From assembly GCA_914767885.1 (NCBI GenBank), contig CAJZBQ010000053.1, positions 62,001-126,000 on the forward strand: a stretch of DNA of 64,000 nt, in the 5' to 3' direction. Of this stretch, positions 1 through 11,166 are shown piece after piece. Each line of letters opens with the position of its first letter. Positions within the stretch are counted from its first letter, which is position 1. The notes below the pieces were generated by a model, which was not told the DNA's origin, ran no database searches, and saw nothing but the letters and a program-made list of their open reading frames with translations. Position numbers and translations under genes: made by a program. This stretch comes from Blepharisma stoltei. Its lineage: Eukaryota > Ciliophora > Heterotrichea > Heterotrichida > Blepharismidae.

Positions 1-1
1 T

Positions 2-1667
2 TCTAAGAAGATCCCATCTATAAAATATACAGAGCTGAGGTCGCTTAAATTAGAAGAAATTGAAAATGATATAGAATTTTTAGGGTTTTTGGTACTCCAA
101 AATAAGCTGAAATCGCAAACTATCCCTTCGATTCGTGATTTGCACAATGCAAACATAAGGACAATCATGGCAACAGGGGATGCAGTCCTTACAGGGATAT
201 GTGTAGCAAGGGAGTGCGGAATTTTGGATGAAGATATCACGGTTTTTCTTGGAGAAATGAATAAGGGTGAAATTTGGTGGGAAAAATTCCAAGTCAGCAA
301 CTCTACAGAAATCGAAACCAAAAATGAAGCTCCATGAAAGTCACTGGGATTTGAAGCAAACTATGCCCTCGCCCTCACAGGCTCCGCATTTGCACATATA
401 ATAAAGCAAACCGAAAGTGAACGTAAAGAGGACATAATCTCCTTAAAAATCGTCATGGAAAAATGCAAAGTATACGCCAGGATGTCCCCAGAGCACAAAA
501 CACAACTTGTCGAGCACTTGCAAAGCATCGGATACCTTGTCGGCATGTGTGGGGATGGCGCCAACGACTGCGGAGCTTTAAAAGCAGCTGATATTGGCAT
601 TTCGCTGAGTGAAAGTGATAGTTCGATTGCTGCACCTTTTACAAGCCAAATCGCAAATATTTCATGTGTAAATACTGTTCTAAGGGAAGGGAGATGCGCG
701 CTTACCACCTCTTTGCAGTGCTTTAAGTTTATGGCGCTTTACTCCATGATCCAGTTCATTACAGTCAGCATGCTCTATTGGTCAGGTAGTAATTTGAGTG
801 ATTCTCAGTATATGACTGTGGATTTGCTTACAGTGCTGCCTCTTGCTATTTGCATGAGCTACACAAAAAGTTACCCGAAATTAAGCAAAAGGCAGCCAAC
901 AGCTTCTTTAATATCAGTTCCAGTCCTCACTTCAGTGATCGGACAAGCTGTCATTGCAGGAGCTACACAGATATAGAAATTGCCCGAGGATGGCGCTATA
1001 TTGCGCCATCCTCGGGCAATTGGAGACACGGCTCCACACGGGAATTGTGTTCCACGTGTTGAGCCATTTTTTCCACGTGGGAAAATGTGGATTCCACACG
1101 TGGAAAAATGGCTCCACACGTGGAATACGGTTCCCGTGTGGAGCCAATTTTCGCTTGCCCTAGGATGGCGCCATATAGCGCCATCCTAGGGCAAATCCTA
1201 TAACTGCCTTTTTGATATCCCGAGAAATGCCTTTTTGGGAGTCAATTGATTATAAGCCTGGCACCTCAGTTCTTGACTATGAGTACTCTTATGAGAACTC
1301 GGTGCTCTTTTTGGTCTCCTGGTTTGAGTATCAGTTTGTGTCACTTGCCTTTTCGATAGGGAAGCCTTGGAAGAAGTCTATGTGGACTAATTTCTGGCTG
1401 AGCTCCACCACTGTGATTTTGTCGGCTTGGACACTTTATGAGATTTTGATTCCTGCTGACTGGGCTCGGCATCTTGTGAATGTAAGAGATATTTAGATTA
1501 AAGCTTTCCCATTTTACTTTAGAATAGCCCTGCTTTCTATTTGTCTGGCATATGGATTGATTGTATTGTCGTTTGAAAAATTCATAGTGCCGTGGATTGA
1601 TATAGTGAATAGAAAGCGCGCGAATAAAAAGAAATATGATGCTAAAGTTAAAGATCTTTCTCAGTAA
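2..1667 (+). CDS. P5-type cation/polyamine ATPase (ATP13A-like), C-terminal part
   Basis: Probable P5B ATPase of endomembranes. The 5' part, including the phosphorylated DKTGT site, lies before the window. Visible in order: the MATGD loop, a TGA read as Trp at 335-337, the hinge motif GDGANDCGALKAAD with GISLSE, then the C-terminal membrane segments. These motifs are typical of ATP13A2/3 proteins. The frame is broken at 974-1202 by a palindromic IES; joining cagATA to actgcc gives a continuous protein. A 15-nt intron GTAAGAGATATTTAG lies at 1482-1496. Segments 2-973, 1203-1481 and 1497-1667 are all whole codons (473 residues visible). Stop is TAA. Metal versus polyamine substrate cannot be decided here. 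Confidence 0.9.
974..1202. other. Palindromic TA-bounded IES, 229 bp
   Basis: Interrupts the P5 ATPase. Both edges read TATA and one TA is kept after excision. Each end carries its own 40-bp palindrome (979-1018 and 1155-1194) built on GGATGGCGC, with related arms. The middle is a set of inverted CCACACGTGGAA-like units. The whole insert can fold into a cruciform. The ORFs inside it are by-products of the palindrome. Confidence 0.85.
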
Positions 1668-3241
1668 TAATTTTGTAAAAATCATAATAAGATATGTGCC
1701 ATGAGTCAGTTTAATAAAAGCGATCTTTGATTTATAAATTTATTGTAAGAGCAAAAGTGGAAAGCAAAGAAGAACAATAGAGTAATTTATACTAGATAAG
1801 TTAGAAACCTAATAGAACAAATTCAGACGCTACTTTCAACAGAACCCTATACATTTGTTTCTGAAATGAGAGAGTACAATTAGAGAGGGTTAAACGGGGA
1901 TTATTTCAGCCACTATCTAGTCGAGCTTCAGTTTCACGCTCATGTGGCGTTAAGCACTAAAGCCATCTAACGCCATTTTTCCTTCCGGACCACCAAAAAT
2001 GGTGGCGTCGTCAGTCTATCGAGAGACTCTCTTGAGCCTACTTGGACCATAAATTGCAGTACAGGACTCTTTTAGCACTTGGTAGTGCTCAGGGTATGAA
2101 GGGCTCGTCCGATGTCTCGTTTGGAATTACCTCTGCCATTTACAGGCAGCATAATGCTCCTCTAGAAGTGTCCGATTGGTGTTGCGCCATCGGCCCTCTT
2201 GTCTGTGGGTGGAGGAATGGCCAGTCAGCTCAAGTCTGCACCCCCATCCCGAAAAAATTGCCACCTACGACCTGATAGCCTTCCAGCTGTTTAATTTTTA
2301 GCATACCCCTAAATTTTGAGTTTTTTGTTTTCTGTAATGAAGATCCTAAAAATAATCGTAATTGAAGATGTGGAGTGTAGGAACGCTTATCATTGCATAA
2401 AAGAAAATCATGAGCTATAGCCCTGGGCAGCTTATTGCTTGGTTGAGGCTAATCATTGGAACTTACTCGTGAAGTTGGTTTGACAATTTTTTGTTCTGAA
2501 CCAAATCACGCATTGGGCTTTATTTGGCAGTCCAGGGTGAGCAATGAATTTTCCTGAGCTATATAGATTGGTCATTTAATCTTCAAATGATTTCGCATCA
2601 TGCATTAATTTCTTAATTCAAGGTTAATTATTCTCAAAATCCAAAAATTTTGAAAAAAATCACAAAACCAATTATTAAAAATATTTTCTGATATGTTTAA
2701 GGGTTCAGATAGTCTTATAAAGTGATTTTCCAAGCTTGATATATTTTATGGCTATACTAAGCTTTTAAGTTATTTTTGTAGATAGACTTACTACCAAATA
2801 ATATATCATAAGTTTTGCAAGAGAGGTGCTCTATATAAACCTAATAATTTTCAATTCATACAGAGAAATTTAAATTGGCTGTTTCTTTTACTCTCTATTA
2901 ATTTTGCCAATACATGTCTAGACATTTTTTCACTCCCCTGAAGTAAAATTTCCAACTTTTTGGTGAATTAATTTAAACTAGAACGATTTTTTTTTTAATT
3001 GGTAAATTTTATAGATGTGATACTAATTTTTATAAATGGCTTTAATCGAATTTAAAAAAGAAAGAAGAATACTATTAAAAAATTCGGGCATTTAGTCGAT
3101 TAATTTTTTTAAAAATTTATAAAATTTGATAAAATAAAGAAGTTTATTCAAAAGAAAAAATTGACTCCTTTTTAATTTGAGCAAACTTTTGGGTTCTATT
3201 TAAAGGGGGATTTAGGTAGAATTCCCAGTTTATAAAGCTAT
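1668..3241. repeat. Gene-free interval with a retroposon-like GC-richer block
   Basis: No convincing gene. About 1880-2290 is clearly GC-richer than the AT-rich surroundings. It holds two head sequences pointing away from each other: a reversed CCATTTTT near 1974-1981, and a forward AAAAATGGTGGCG near 1995. That head recurs in the retroposon-like IESs of this window. The rest (2290-3241) is AT-rich and featureless. Confidence 0.45.
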
Positions 3242-6200
3242 ATGATTTTGCCAATAAACTTTCCTCAGAGCTCAATCAACTGTGGTCAAGAAGACGGTCA
3301 GAGCTTTTTGCCTATGGAGAACAACACAACTATATTTAATCTTGATACAAGCGAATCGCCAATAGTCATCCCTCAAATCCAGCCCAAACGCAGGCTGCAA
3401 GAAAAAATGATCAGTTTCCTAGAATCAAATTCTTTACTAGCATTTATGACAATAATAACAATATATGCTCTTTTCGGTGACGATATTCGACTCGCTGCAT
3501 TTTCTAAAGACGAAGACGATATCTTTTTTTCACTCGCTACAGTCTGTTTTGCTCTTTTCTCGATCGAACTGATTTTAAGCTGCCTTTATAAGCCAGACTA
3601 CATTTTTTCTATGTATTTTTTGCTTGATCTGCTTTCGACGCTATCTTTAATTACTGATATTGGGTGGATTTATGAAAGCATGATTGGAGTCGATTCAAAT
3701 TCTTCAAAAAATGCATCAAATATACAAAATGCGTCAAAAATTTCACGGGCTGGGACGAGAACGACGAAATATGTAAGAATTATAAGGCTGGTGAGGCTAC
3801 TAAGAGTTGTAAAGCTGTATAAAAATGCGAATGTAGCAATAACGAAAACAGGAACAGAAGAGATAGAAGCAGCTGTGATACCAAAAGAGTCACAGGTTGG
3901 AAAAAGATTTACTCCTCACTTTAATCGAGTAGCTCAAATATGAGGAAATATGAGGATTAATTTTTATTTTAAATAAAATTGATTTAACAAATGAATCTGC
4001 AAATATATGATTTATCTAATTTATAAAATTTATGAAAGAATGGAATGACACTAAAAGTTAACAAATTAGCTAGAAATATCATTATTACTTACTTACTCTC
4101 CCCTTTGTGGGCGAACAAAAAAATCTTGTCCGCTCACGGAGGGTTTTTTTTTTTTTAAAAAAATCCTAATTCGCAAAAATTGGAAGGCAAATATTAATTT
4201 AATTTGTAAAATTTATGTTTAAAACGCATTTTTTTAAAATTAAACAGAATTAGCTAGAGATTTCATGATACTAGTTATCACTTATATATCAAAATTTTAT
4301 TATTTAAACAATTTTTGTTATTTCACGGAAAGGTGAGTTTTTGGGCAAAAAATAGCGATTTCTCTAATGGTTTTGCTCGCTTACGGAGGGGGGTTAGCGT
4401 TAAATTTGGAGTCTATCGGCCACGTCGCTCTTCTGTACTTTAGCAAATAAAAATCATGACTGGGCCAACCAAGCTTCAGACTCAGCCTGACTTAGCTACG
4501 TTTAGCTCTCGGGCATACCAACTTGAGCTCAGATACCCTAAAAGTCTATGTCTTCATTGTCTGGAGCTAATATCACAATTTCAGAACATTTATTACCTTT
4601 TGGATAGCCTTTAGCGCCATGAATCGCTTTAATGCTCCATCGTTACGATGATAAATTTTCTGGGTTAAGCCAATTTGCATAATCAAATATGAAAGAAAAG
4701 AATTTTTGGTTGGGAAATCAGAAAATATAAATATGCCAGATCTTGATTGTCATATCTCTTTATATAATTATAGCCAAGCCTCGTTTTGGCTCAGGCTATA
4801 CCAATATCTTCTGACATCACCCGGAGAGTCGACAAACCAACATTTGTCGCTAAACCCAACTCAGTGGCAAATCCACCTGTCACTGGAGATTTGTCATCCA
4901 GGGAGTTGTCTGGATTGCATCCGAGGCTTCGGCATAGCCCGAGCAAAAATGAGGCAAAGGCTGTATTATTTATATAGAAAATATTTCATATAAAGATTTT
5001 TTTGCAGACGCTTAAAGAGGCTAACTGCCTAAAATAAGGATTTTCCAATGATATTACTCTTTCTTAAAGGGGGAGGTAGCGATTTGACTATAAAACGAGT
5101 CATTATTATAGTGCTATTAATGCTTTTTATCCTCCCATTTTTCGATACAGATTTTTACGACTCAGACCCCACAAGCTGGAACTTCGGCCTCGACGAAGTC
5201 ATTGCTTTTGAAGGCAGACGTGGCTTTTGAGGCGTTGTTGAAGAGTACTGAAATTACCACGTAAATGACACTCGTCCTATCATATATTTATATTTAGAAT
5301 TTTCCAACGGTACAAATTACACGCGAGAAGGAGATGCTGATTATACCAATCTCAGGTACAACGAGTTCGAGACTTCAGGTAACGACAGCTCCTTTTCTGT
5401 TTTTGACATCAGAGCTGACACCAGGCTTGCTGCTATCTTAAACATTTGCCAAACCATCTTTATTTGCTTTGTTTTCACAGTCGCTGTGTTTTATTTTACA
5501 AAAGACACCACAAATCTTGTGATTGCTCCAATTGAAAAAATGGTCCAAAGAGTCACAGAAATCGCAAAAAACCCAATATCTGCTTATAAAAAGAAAGATA
5601 TTGATAAAGGCAAAAAGAAAAAATTCTGCTTTTGTTTTTCGTTAGGGACAGGAGAAAATGGAAAATATGAAGCTGCATTATTAGAAGACACCATGAATAA
5701 AATAGGTGCATTGCTGGCCTTAGGATTTGGAGAAGCTGGGGCTTCTATAATATCTTCAAATATGGAAACTGGAGACTTGCAGTTCAAAAAAGGAAGCAGA
5801 ATTGTGGCAATTTTTGGGTTCTGTGATATCAGAAATTTCATTGATACCACAGAAGTCTTATATCATTAAAATGGTGGCACGTGCCAGCCTGCCCTCTTGG
5901 CGTAGCAGTCCAGGCCTTATTACTCCGGTGAATTGGGGCGGACACCTTGCTGAGAATCAAATGCAGGCTTAAGAGATGTTTATTCGGTTTACTTTGGCTG
6001 CTTTCCTGTGGTTAGAAATGGAGTGCTCAACAAAGTATTTTGGATCCGAGGACACATTGGCATTTCTCTACCGAAAATCTGGGGTTTCGGCTCAGGCCAC
6101 ACGGGAGTAATCTTTTTCCTTTAGCTGTCGAATGAAGGCACTTCGGCATCCGAGAGACTCCAGGAAGCTGATCCTTGGAATTAAGCTACTCTAATCACCC

Positions 6201-7346
6201 CAGCAGGGCCACATAAATCCATAAGCACTCACTTGAGGCAAGGAGGAGACAGAAGGTACTAGAAGGGCACTTGCGAGAGGGATATAACCTCTGGGCTGGA
6301 GTCAAAAAGTGGTTGAACCTCCCCATAGGGAGGTCTTTGATGACTGCTTCGCCAATATAGCTAGCGCCTGACTTTTAATAATCCTAATCCTAACAGCAGA
6401 AGTCTTACAAGAAAAGGCCATGATATTTGTTAATGAAATAGCAAAAATTGTGCATAGGACAATTGATGTATATCAGGGAGCTGCTAATAAAAATATTGGC
6501 GACTCTTTTCTCATTGTATGAAAATTCAAGCCAAAAGATTTTTCTATCAGCAGCAATAATATAATCCGAAGAAATTCTTCATCTAGAAAGGCTGAATATT
6601 TGCCAGATTTAGCCCTTTTGGCATTTTTAAAAATTCTTGCAAAAATAAATAAAGATTCGTCAATTTTGAAGTACCGACAAAGTGAAGGTTTAAACAAAAA
6701 AATGAAAAACTTTGAGGTCAAAATGGGGTTTGGGCTGAATTTCGGTTGGGCAATTGAAGGGGCGATAGGCAGCAAGTTCAAAATTGATGCAAGCTATCTG
6801 TCTCCCCATGTAAACCTTGCGTCAAGACTTGAAGCTGCCACAAAACAATATGGAGTTCCATTAATATTAAGTGGCGCCTTATATGACTTATTTTCCCCTG
6901 CAGTAAAAGCTTTTTGCCGCCACATCGATACGGTGACTATAAAAGGAAGCAATACACCCATAAGAATTTATACTAGCGACTGCGATTTCTCTGAGCTATC
7001 CCCTTCAAGATCAAAGCCAAAAACCAAAGAAAATTCAAATTTGAAGCGAAAAGCGTTAAAAAAGAAGCTGGAAGATAGGTCTTGGAATCCTATTGATAGC
7101 TTTTCTGAGTCAAGATCAGTAACAATAATGAGGAGAAGCTTCAAAAAAGAATTTTTCGAGACTTTTGAATCTGGCTTCACACTTTACCTTGCTAAGGATT
7201 GAAGATCTGCATATGGGAAATTCGAAAAGTGCTTGAAAATGAAGCCAAAGGATGGCCCGTCTCTAAGACTGCTAGAATTTATCAGTGGAAATGGTTTTCA
7301 GCCTTCTCCGAGTTGGGAAGGTTACAGAGCCCTAAATGATAAATAA
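3242..7346 (+). CDS. Adenylyl cyclase with ion-channel-type voltage sensor (alveolate/ciliate type)
   Basis: Makes cAMP; class III cyclase fused to a voltage-sensor membrane module, as described in Paramecium and Plasmodium. Three coding segments (3242-3911, 5079-5860, 6408-7346) total 797 codons, 796 aa. In order: S1-S3-like helices, an S4-like helix with regular Arg/Lys (KYVRIIRLVRLLRVVKLYK), a short VGKRF-SDLTIKRV junction created by removing the first IES, another TM helix, an extracytosolic loop with NGT and NYT glycosylation sites, a second TM helix, a HAMP-like linker (LVIAPIEKMVQRVTEIAKNP), then the catalytic domain. The two metal-binding Asp motifs are seen (CDIRNF and GDSFLIVW), as is VNLASRLEAATKQYG. 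TGA reads as Trp several times. cAMP made here would act through the PKA regulatory subunit encoded at 11167-12726. No pore helix is evident. Confidence 0.88.
3912..5078. mobile_element. Composite IES, 1167 bp, in adenylyl cyclase
   Basis: Left edge reads gatTTA|CTCCTCAC and right edge GGGAGG|TAgcg. Keeping one TA gives AAA AGA TTT AGC GAT, matching the conserved VGK(K/R)-x-S-(D/E)-L-T stretch of the family. The ends are weak inverted repeats (CTCCTCACTTTAA against CCTCCCCCTTTAA). A MITE-1 copy is nested at about 4096-4393. The apparent C-terminus of the first open frame (FTPHFNRVAQI) is IES sequence, not protein. Confidence 0.8.
4096..4393 (-). mobile_element. MITE-1 copy nested inside the cyclase IES
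   Basis: Starts CTCTCCCCTTTGTGGGCGAAC, then the facing copy GTCCGCTCACGGAGGG, and ends with gctcgcttacggagggggg. The interior (ttatatatcaaaattt, tttaaaacgcattttt) matches the other MITE-1 copies in reverse orientation. Confidence 0.75.
5861..6407 (+). mobile_element. Retroposon-like IES, family R2, 547 bp, in cyclase catalytic domain
   Basis: Flanked by a perfect 11-bp duplication CAGAAGTCTTA (5850-5860 and 6397-6407). It starts with the head TTAAAATGGTGGCACG and ends in a short tandem tail, TAATCCTAATCC. Excision of one duplication plus the insert restores DTTEVL-QEKAMIF exactly. It is GC-richer than the host gene. A reverse copy lies at 21906-22470. Confidence 0.88.
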
Positions 7347-7455
7347 TATATAAAAATGTATTTTGAAATTAAAATATATACCATTCCAGGCCATTTTCTC
7401 TTATAAAATAGTTAATCTTATTAATAATCCATACAATTCACCCAGCATATTCAAC

Positions 7456-8184
7456 ATGGAAAGTAATCTCAAACGCTCATTTAGCTCCAAACTTTCCCAG
7501 AAAAGCAAAAGATGCAAATACTGCAACACAAAGGCGAAGCATTGCTGCAAAATCTGTGAAAACAAGGCATGCAACTTCCATTGCTATAAGCGGTTTTTGG
7601 ATGGCAAGCAATGATATATATGTGACCACTGTCATTATTATGACGTAAAAGAAGTCATTGAAAAGCAAAATGAAGACGACATGACGTCTTCTCTTGTAGC
7701 ACTCAGAGGCTTAATAGTAGATAATGCAAGGCTTGAAGATGAAATTGAAGAAAATAATATAAAAGCTAATAGGATTTTGGAAAAATTGTCAGCGAGCGAA
7801 GCGAGCTACAAAGAAAGCTCTGAAAGCAAAAGTCACATGTTGAGCATTGAAAAGGTGAATAATGAACAGCTAAGTGAGACTTATTTCGCTTACCAAAGCG
7901 CTTTGCGAGAAAAGAAGCGAGGAAATGAGACGTTAAAAGAGAAGCTCCAAAAGAAGATGATAGAGATCAACCAGATAAAAATGGAAGTTGACCAGCTCAA
8001 AGGCCAAGAAAGCCAATTTACCAATCACATTTCAAGCTTGGCTGAGCAGTCCCAATCTTGCATTTATAGTGATAAGCTTGAAGAAATTCTGTGCCAAAAA
8101 TGCCAAATAAGAGTATTCGGCAGATCTTTTCTTATACAGGAGCCTAAAAAGCCCTCACCTTCATGCAACTGCATGATAGCATAG
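7456..8184 (+). CDS. Cys-rich zinc-binding/coiled-coil protein
   Basis: Function not recognised. The 242-aa protein begins at ATG 7456. Residues 20-60 form a Cys/His cluster (CKYCNTKAKHCCKICENKAC, then HCYKRF and, after a TGA-Trp, CDHCHYYDV) that looks like a treble-clef or FYVE-like zinc fold. A long coiled coil covers about residues 85-195. A further Cys pair (CQKC) and the terminal CNCMIA follow; the latter could be lipidated, which is only a guess. One TGA (7615) is read as Trp. Confidence 0.7.
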
Positions 8185-8239
8185 CTTGCTCTTTATATAT
8201 ACATTTTAACATTAAGACAATTATCAGTTAAATTAATAA

Positions 8240-9253
8240 ATGACAGACAAAGAGCTGAGGATCGCAAAAATCACAAAAAACCACCACAAATCTATATCAA
8301 AACGAAAAGAAATCCTGGAAACCTATAAAAAAATTCTATCAGATTTAGAGCACACTCTTCATAACGAGCTAGCATTAAATCGGCAGCATGGGACTTCTAT
8401 AAGTTTGCAAGAAAACAGTGAAAAAACCCGAGAAGAATTAAGAGACCAAATAATTAGGCATCATTTCGAAATGCTAAAGCTGCAGATCAAGGAGAAAGAA
8501 GCTCAGAAAAAAGAAGAAAAATTGGAGATGTCGCCTAAAAGACATAGGAAACATGAGGAGAAAAGAGAAAAATCAAATGAAAAATCGAAGCAAAAAAATA
8601 CAGAAAATGAGCGGAAGCAAGAAGAAGGGAAAAAAGAAGAGGATAAAAAGGAAGAAGAAAAGACATTAGAAGAAGCAAAGGATAATTCTATAGAAAATAC
8701 CAAAGCGGAGGGCGATGCAAAGAATGATGGGCTTAGTGAGCAAGAGCTTGATCTGATAAAGCAGGATGAACATCTGATGGATGTAATTAAAAGGTATGAA
8801 AAGACTTTTGGAAGGATCAAAGATCTCGATAGAGATTCTCTTAGGTCTTCCAAGAAATCGAGTGATTACTCCAGCGTAATTTCGTATGAGTCAAGGCCTC
8901 GCTCCAAATCTTCGTACTCTAATGTTTCAACCCAAAGTCAGAAAGATGCACTTGAACGTCTTGAAAAGCTTCGTTTAGAAGAAGAAAAAATAAAAAAAGA
9001 AAAAGAAGACCTTCTTCAGTTTCTTGAGACCAGATCCAACCGTTCCCAAGCATCTTCTCGAATGACAACTGTATCATCGTTATTCCAATCACGCCCACAA
9101 TCATCAATTGAAATCCCTCAAAGAAGACCAATCACCCAGGCTTCAATTCTTCAAAAGCCAACACCAAAGTCTGCACAGCCCACCCCAGTGAAAGACCCAG
9201 TTAGATCCCTTGTTATAAAAGATCCTGTAAGCGAGCTTATAAAAAATCTTTAA
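8240..9253 (+). CDS. Charged coiled-coil protein, 337 aa
   Basis: No family recognised. Highly charged, rich in Lys and Glu. A coiled coil spans about residues 60-150, a second short helix lies near residues 235-265, and the C-terminus is Pro/Ser-rich and disordered. Same strand as its neighbours, and the next ATG comes 8 nt after its stop. Could be cytoskeletal; the sequence gives no decisive motif. Confidence 0.65.
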   Translation: MTDKELRIAKITKNHHKSISKRKEILETYKKILSDLEHTLHNELALNRQHGTSISLQENSEKTREELRDQIIRHHFEMLKLQIKEKEAQKKEEKLEMSPKRHRKHEEKREKSNEKSKQKNTENERKQEEGKKEEDKKEEEKTLEEAKDNSIENTKAEGDAKNDGLSEQELDLIKQDEHLMDVIKRYEKTFGRIKDLDRDSLRSSKKSSDYSSVISYESRPRSKSSYSNVSTQSQKDALERLEKLRLEEEKIKKEKEDLLQFLETRSNRSQASSRMTTVSSLFQSRPQSSIEIPQRRPITQASILQKPTPKSAQPTPVKDPVRSLVIKDPVSELIKNL

Positions 9254-9261
9254 TAATTATA

Positions 9262-10143
9262 ATGATAATTTTCTTATTGATTTTTACAGCTTTTAGCTAT
9301 GAAATTAAGATAGCTGGAAAAACAGCTGCGTGCCTAATAAAGACTTTGCCAAGGGGATCAGTATATGCAGGAGAATGCGGAACAAAGCTATGGAGGCCTG
9401 ACTTGAAGTATTTATCAGTTCAAGTTATTAATACACGTAGCCAATATACATATACAAGTGTGCATACAAACTCTGCGAAATTTAAAATAAACACTGATGA
9501 AGCTGGGCCTTACTCAATTTGTGTCACAAATACAGCAGACTGGGAGTTTGACATAGTTTTCAAATTGACACAAGAATCTTCGAATAATGGTCCTGGCCTA
9601 TACTAATTGACCAAGAATAGCCCACTATGGAGCCATTCTTGGTCTGCCAGAAAAAATTTTGACAAAAAGATCCTAATCTGCCATTACCACTGAGTTTTGG
9701 TGTTTCCAAATTTTTTTGACAAGCCAAATGCATCATCGCAAAAGAACAATTTTTTTTATTGCATTTGGCTTGCCCAAAAAATTTGGAAACACCAAAACTC
9801 AGTGGTAATGGCAGATTAGGATCTTTTTGTCAAAATTTTTTTCTGGCAGACCAAGAATGGCTCCATAGTGGGCTATTCTTGGTCAATTAGTATAGTTGGT
9901 TATGAACTTCCCATAAACGCTACAGAATTTCGTATGATTAATCAGCCTAATGGGAATTTTCAAATACACAATGAACTCAAAGATATTTATGACAAGGTAA
10001 GAGAAGAAAGAGAAAAAGCCAACATAAAGGAAAAGGACTATACCGAAATCCTTTGGTCAGTCCTTATCTTTGGGCTGCTTGGGGTCATTGTTTGCTCTTA
10101 TCTTACAAAAGATGTGGTGGTAGAGGAAAAAAAATCAATTTAA
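9262..10143 (+). CDS. p24/TMED-like secretory cargo receptor
   Basis: Probably a p24-family membrane protein of the early secretory pathway. Coding 9262-9600 plus 9895-10143 gives 195 aa. It has an N-terminal signal peptide (MIIFLLIFTAFSYE), a beta-rich GOLD-like luminal domain with two conserved Cys regions, a membrane-proximal helix (ELKDIYDKVREEREKA), one TM helix (ILWSVLIFGLLGVIVCSYL) and a short tail ending KKSI, a dilysine KKxx ER-retrieval signal. The 294-bp palindrome between the halves is an IES. Luminal similarity is weak, so the family call rests mostly on architecture and tail. Confidence 0.68.
9601..9894. other. Near-perfect palindromic TA-bounded IES, 294 bp
   Basis: Both arms run about 130 bp from TATACTAATTGACC inward to a short spacer (TTGCAAAAGAACAA-like region near 9740-9755), with only a few mismatches. 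Both edges are TATA. Keeping one TA joins CTA to GTT GGT TAT in frame. No ORF of note. Confidence 0.88.
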
Positions 10144-10167
10144 TAATTCTTAATCGTATACAGCAAA

Positions 10168-11118
10168 CTAATTTGCATTATTTTGCCTCGTCTTTTCTTT
10201 TATTTCATTAATAAAATTCCATTCAAAATCCAAGTTTCCTTTTTCTTCTTCGATCAGGATCTTTATACAGTCAAAAATTAAAACGGTGACTTCTGTGTCT
10301 TTGCAGATGTCAGCAAAAACGCTTAGGACGATTCCGTGGAAATCTTTTGCGTAGGGGACTCTTTTCTTGCCCCAAAACGCTAGTTTTATTAGTGACAACG
10401 CATTTTTACGAGCTTCTTTGACATAAAGCATCCTAATCAAGCTCATTGTGTGATAAGAGCCGTTATCTGAGTGCAAAAGATTTCTTATGGTTTTCCATGA
10501 TTTTTTATAATGAAAGCATGTGCATAACGCCTGCATCGCTTTTTCGCTCCATATTCTTGCCCCAATCATGACGATATGGGAAATAAAATGCAGAGCAGTT
10601 GTTTTATATTCGTCCTAAGTTGCCATTACTTTGCAATCAAGCAAGCAGATTTCGGAAATTCTGTCAATAAAGCAATTGATTTCTGAAGCTTCAATTAAAT
10701 GGGTGCTGAATATTTTTTACTTATTAGTAATGATATCGAGCAGCAATAACACAAATTTCCGTTTCGTCATATACTGTTGGGTCCATTCAATAAAAAGTGC
10801 TGCCAGTTCTTCACTTTTGTCAATTTTAACCACTTTTACTAAATCGTGGAACAGCTAAGTAGCTTTTACATTAATTTTTTCAGAAAATCTGAGCCCAGGG
10901 TTTCTGAGTAGCGCAATTATTACTTCTTCATCACTATCTAATGAAAATTTATAATGACGCATAGGTACAGATGCTGGTGACTTTTCATCCGCTATATTTC
11001 GCTCATATACAATTTCTTGTGAATCTTCTATTGGAGACACGTCCTTGTACTTTTCAGCCAAGTATTTAAACATTTTTGGACTTGTATTGGATCGTTTTCT
11101 TGCCCTGAAGAAAAACAT
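10168..11118 (-). CDS. Unknown protein, 301 aa, three 15-nt introns
   Basis: Not recognised; largely helical and possibly an ARM/HEAT-like fold. The reading frame is continuous only when three introns are removed: 10855-10869 (GTAAAAGCTACTTAG), 10706-10720 (GTAAAAAATATTCAG) and 10615-10629 (GTAATGGCAACTTAG). All three are exactly 15 nt, and the remaining length is 302 codons including the stop. This is the best single-gene proof of the intron type in this window. Confidence 0.8.
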
Positions 11119-11166
11119 TTTTAAAATTGTATAAGCAAAAGCCCATAAAATTAATGAAGAATTAGG

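Noticed and set aside
871-1189. Several overlapping 60-80 aa ORFs on both strands
   Set aside because: They mirror each other because the 229-bp insert is palindromic; no protein features.
1-1667. P5 ATPase and other split genes as pseudogenes
   Set aside because: The breaks are precise, flanked by direct repeats and frame-restoring, while the coding parts keep conserved motifs; IES interruption explains them better.
8503-8853. 116-aa minus-strand Ser/Phe-rich ORF (and similar ones opposite coiled-coil genes)
   Set aside because: Antisense shadow of a Glu/Lys-rich coding region.
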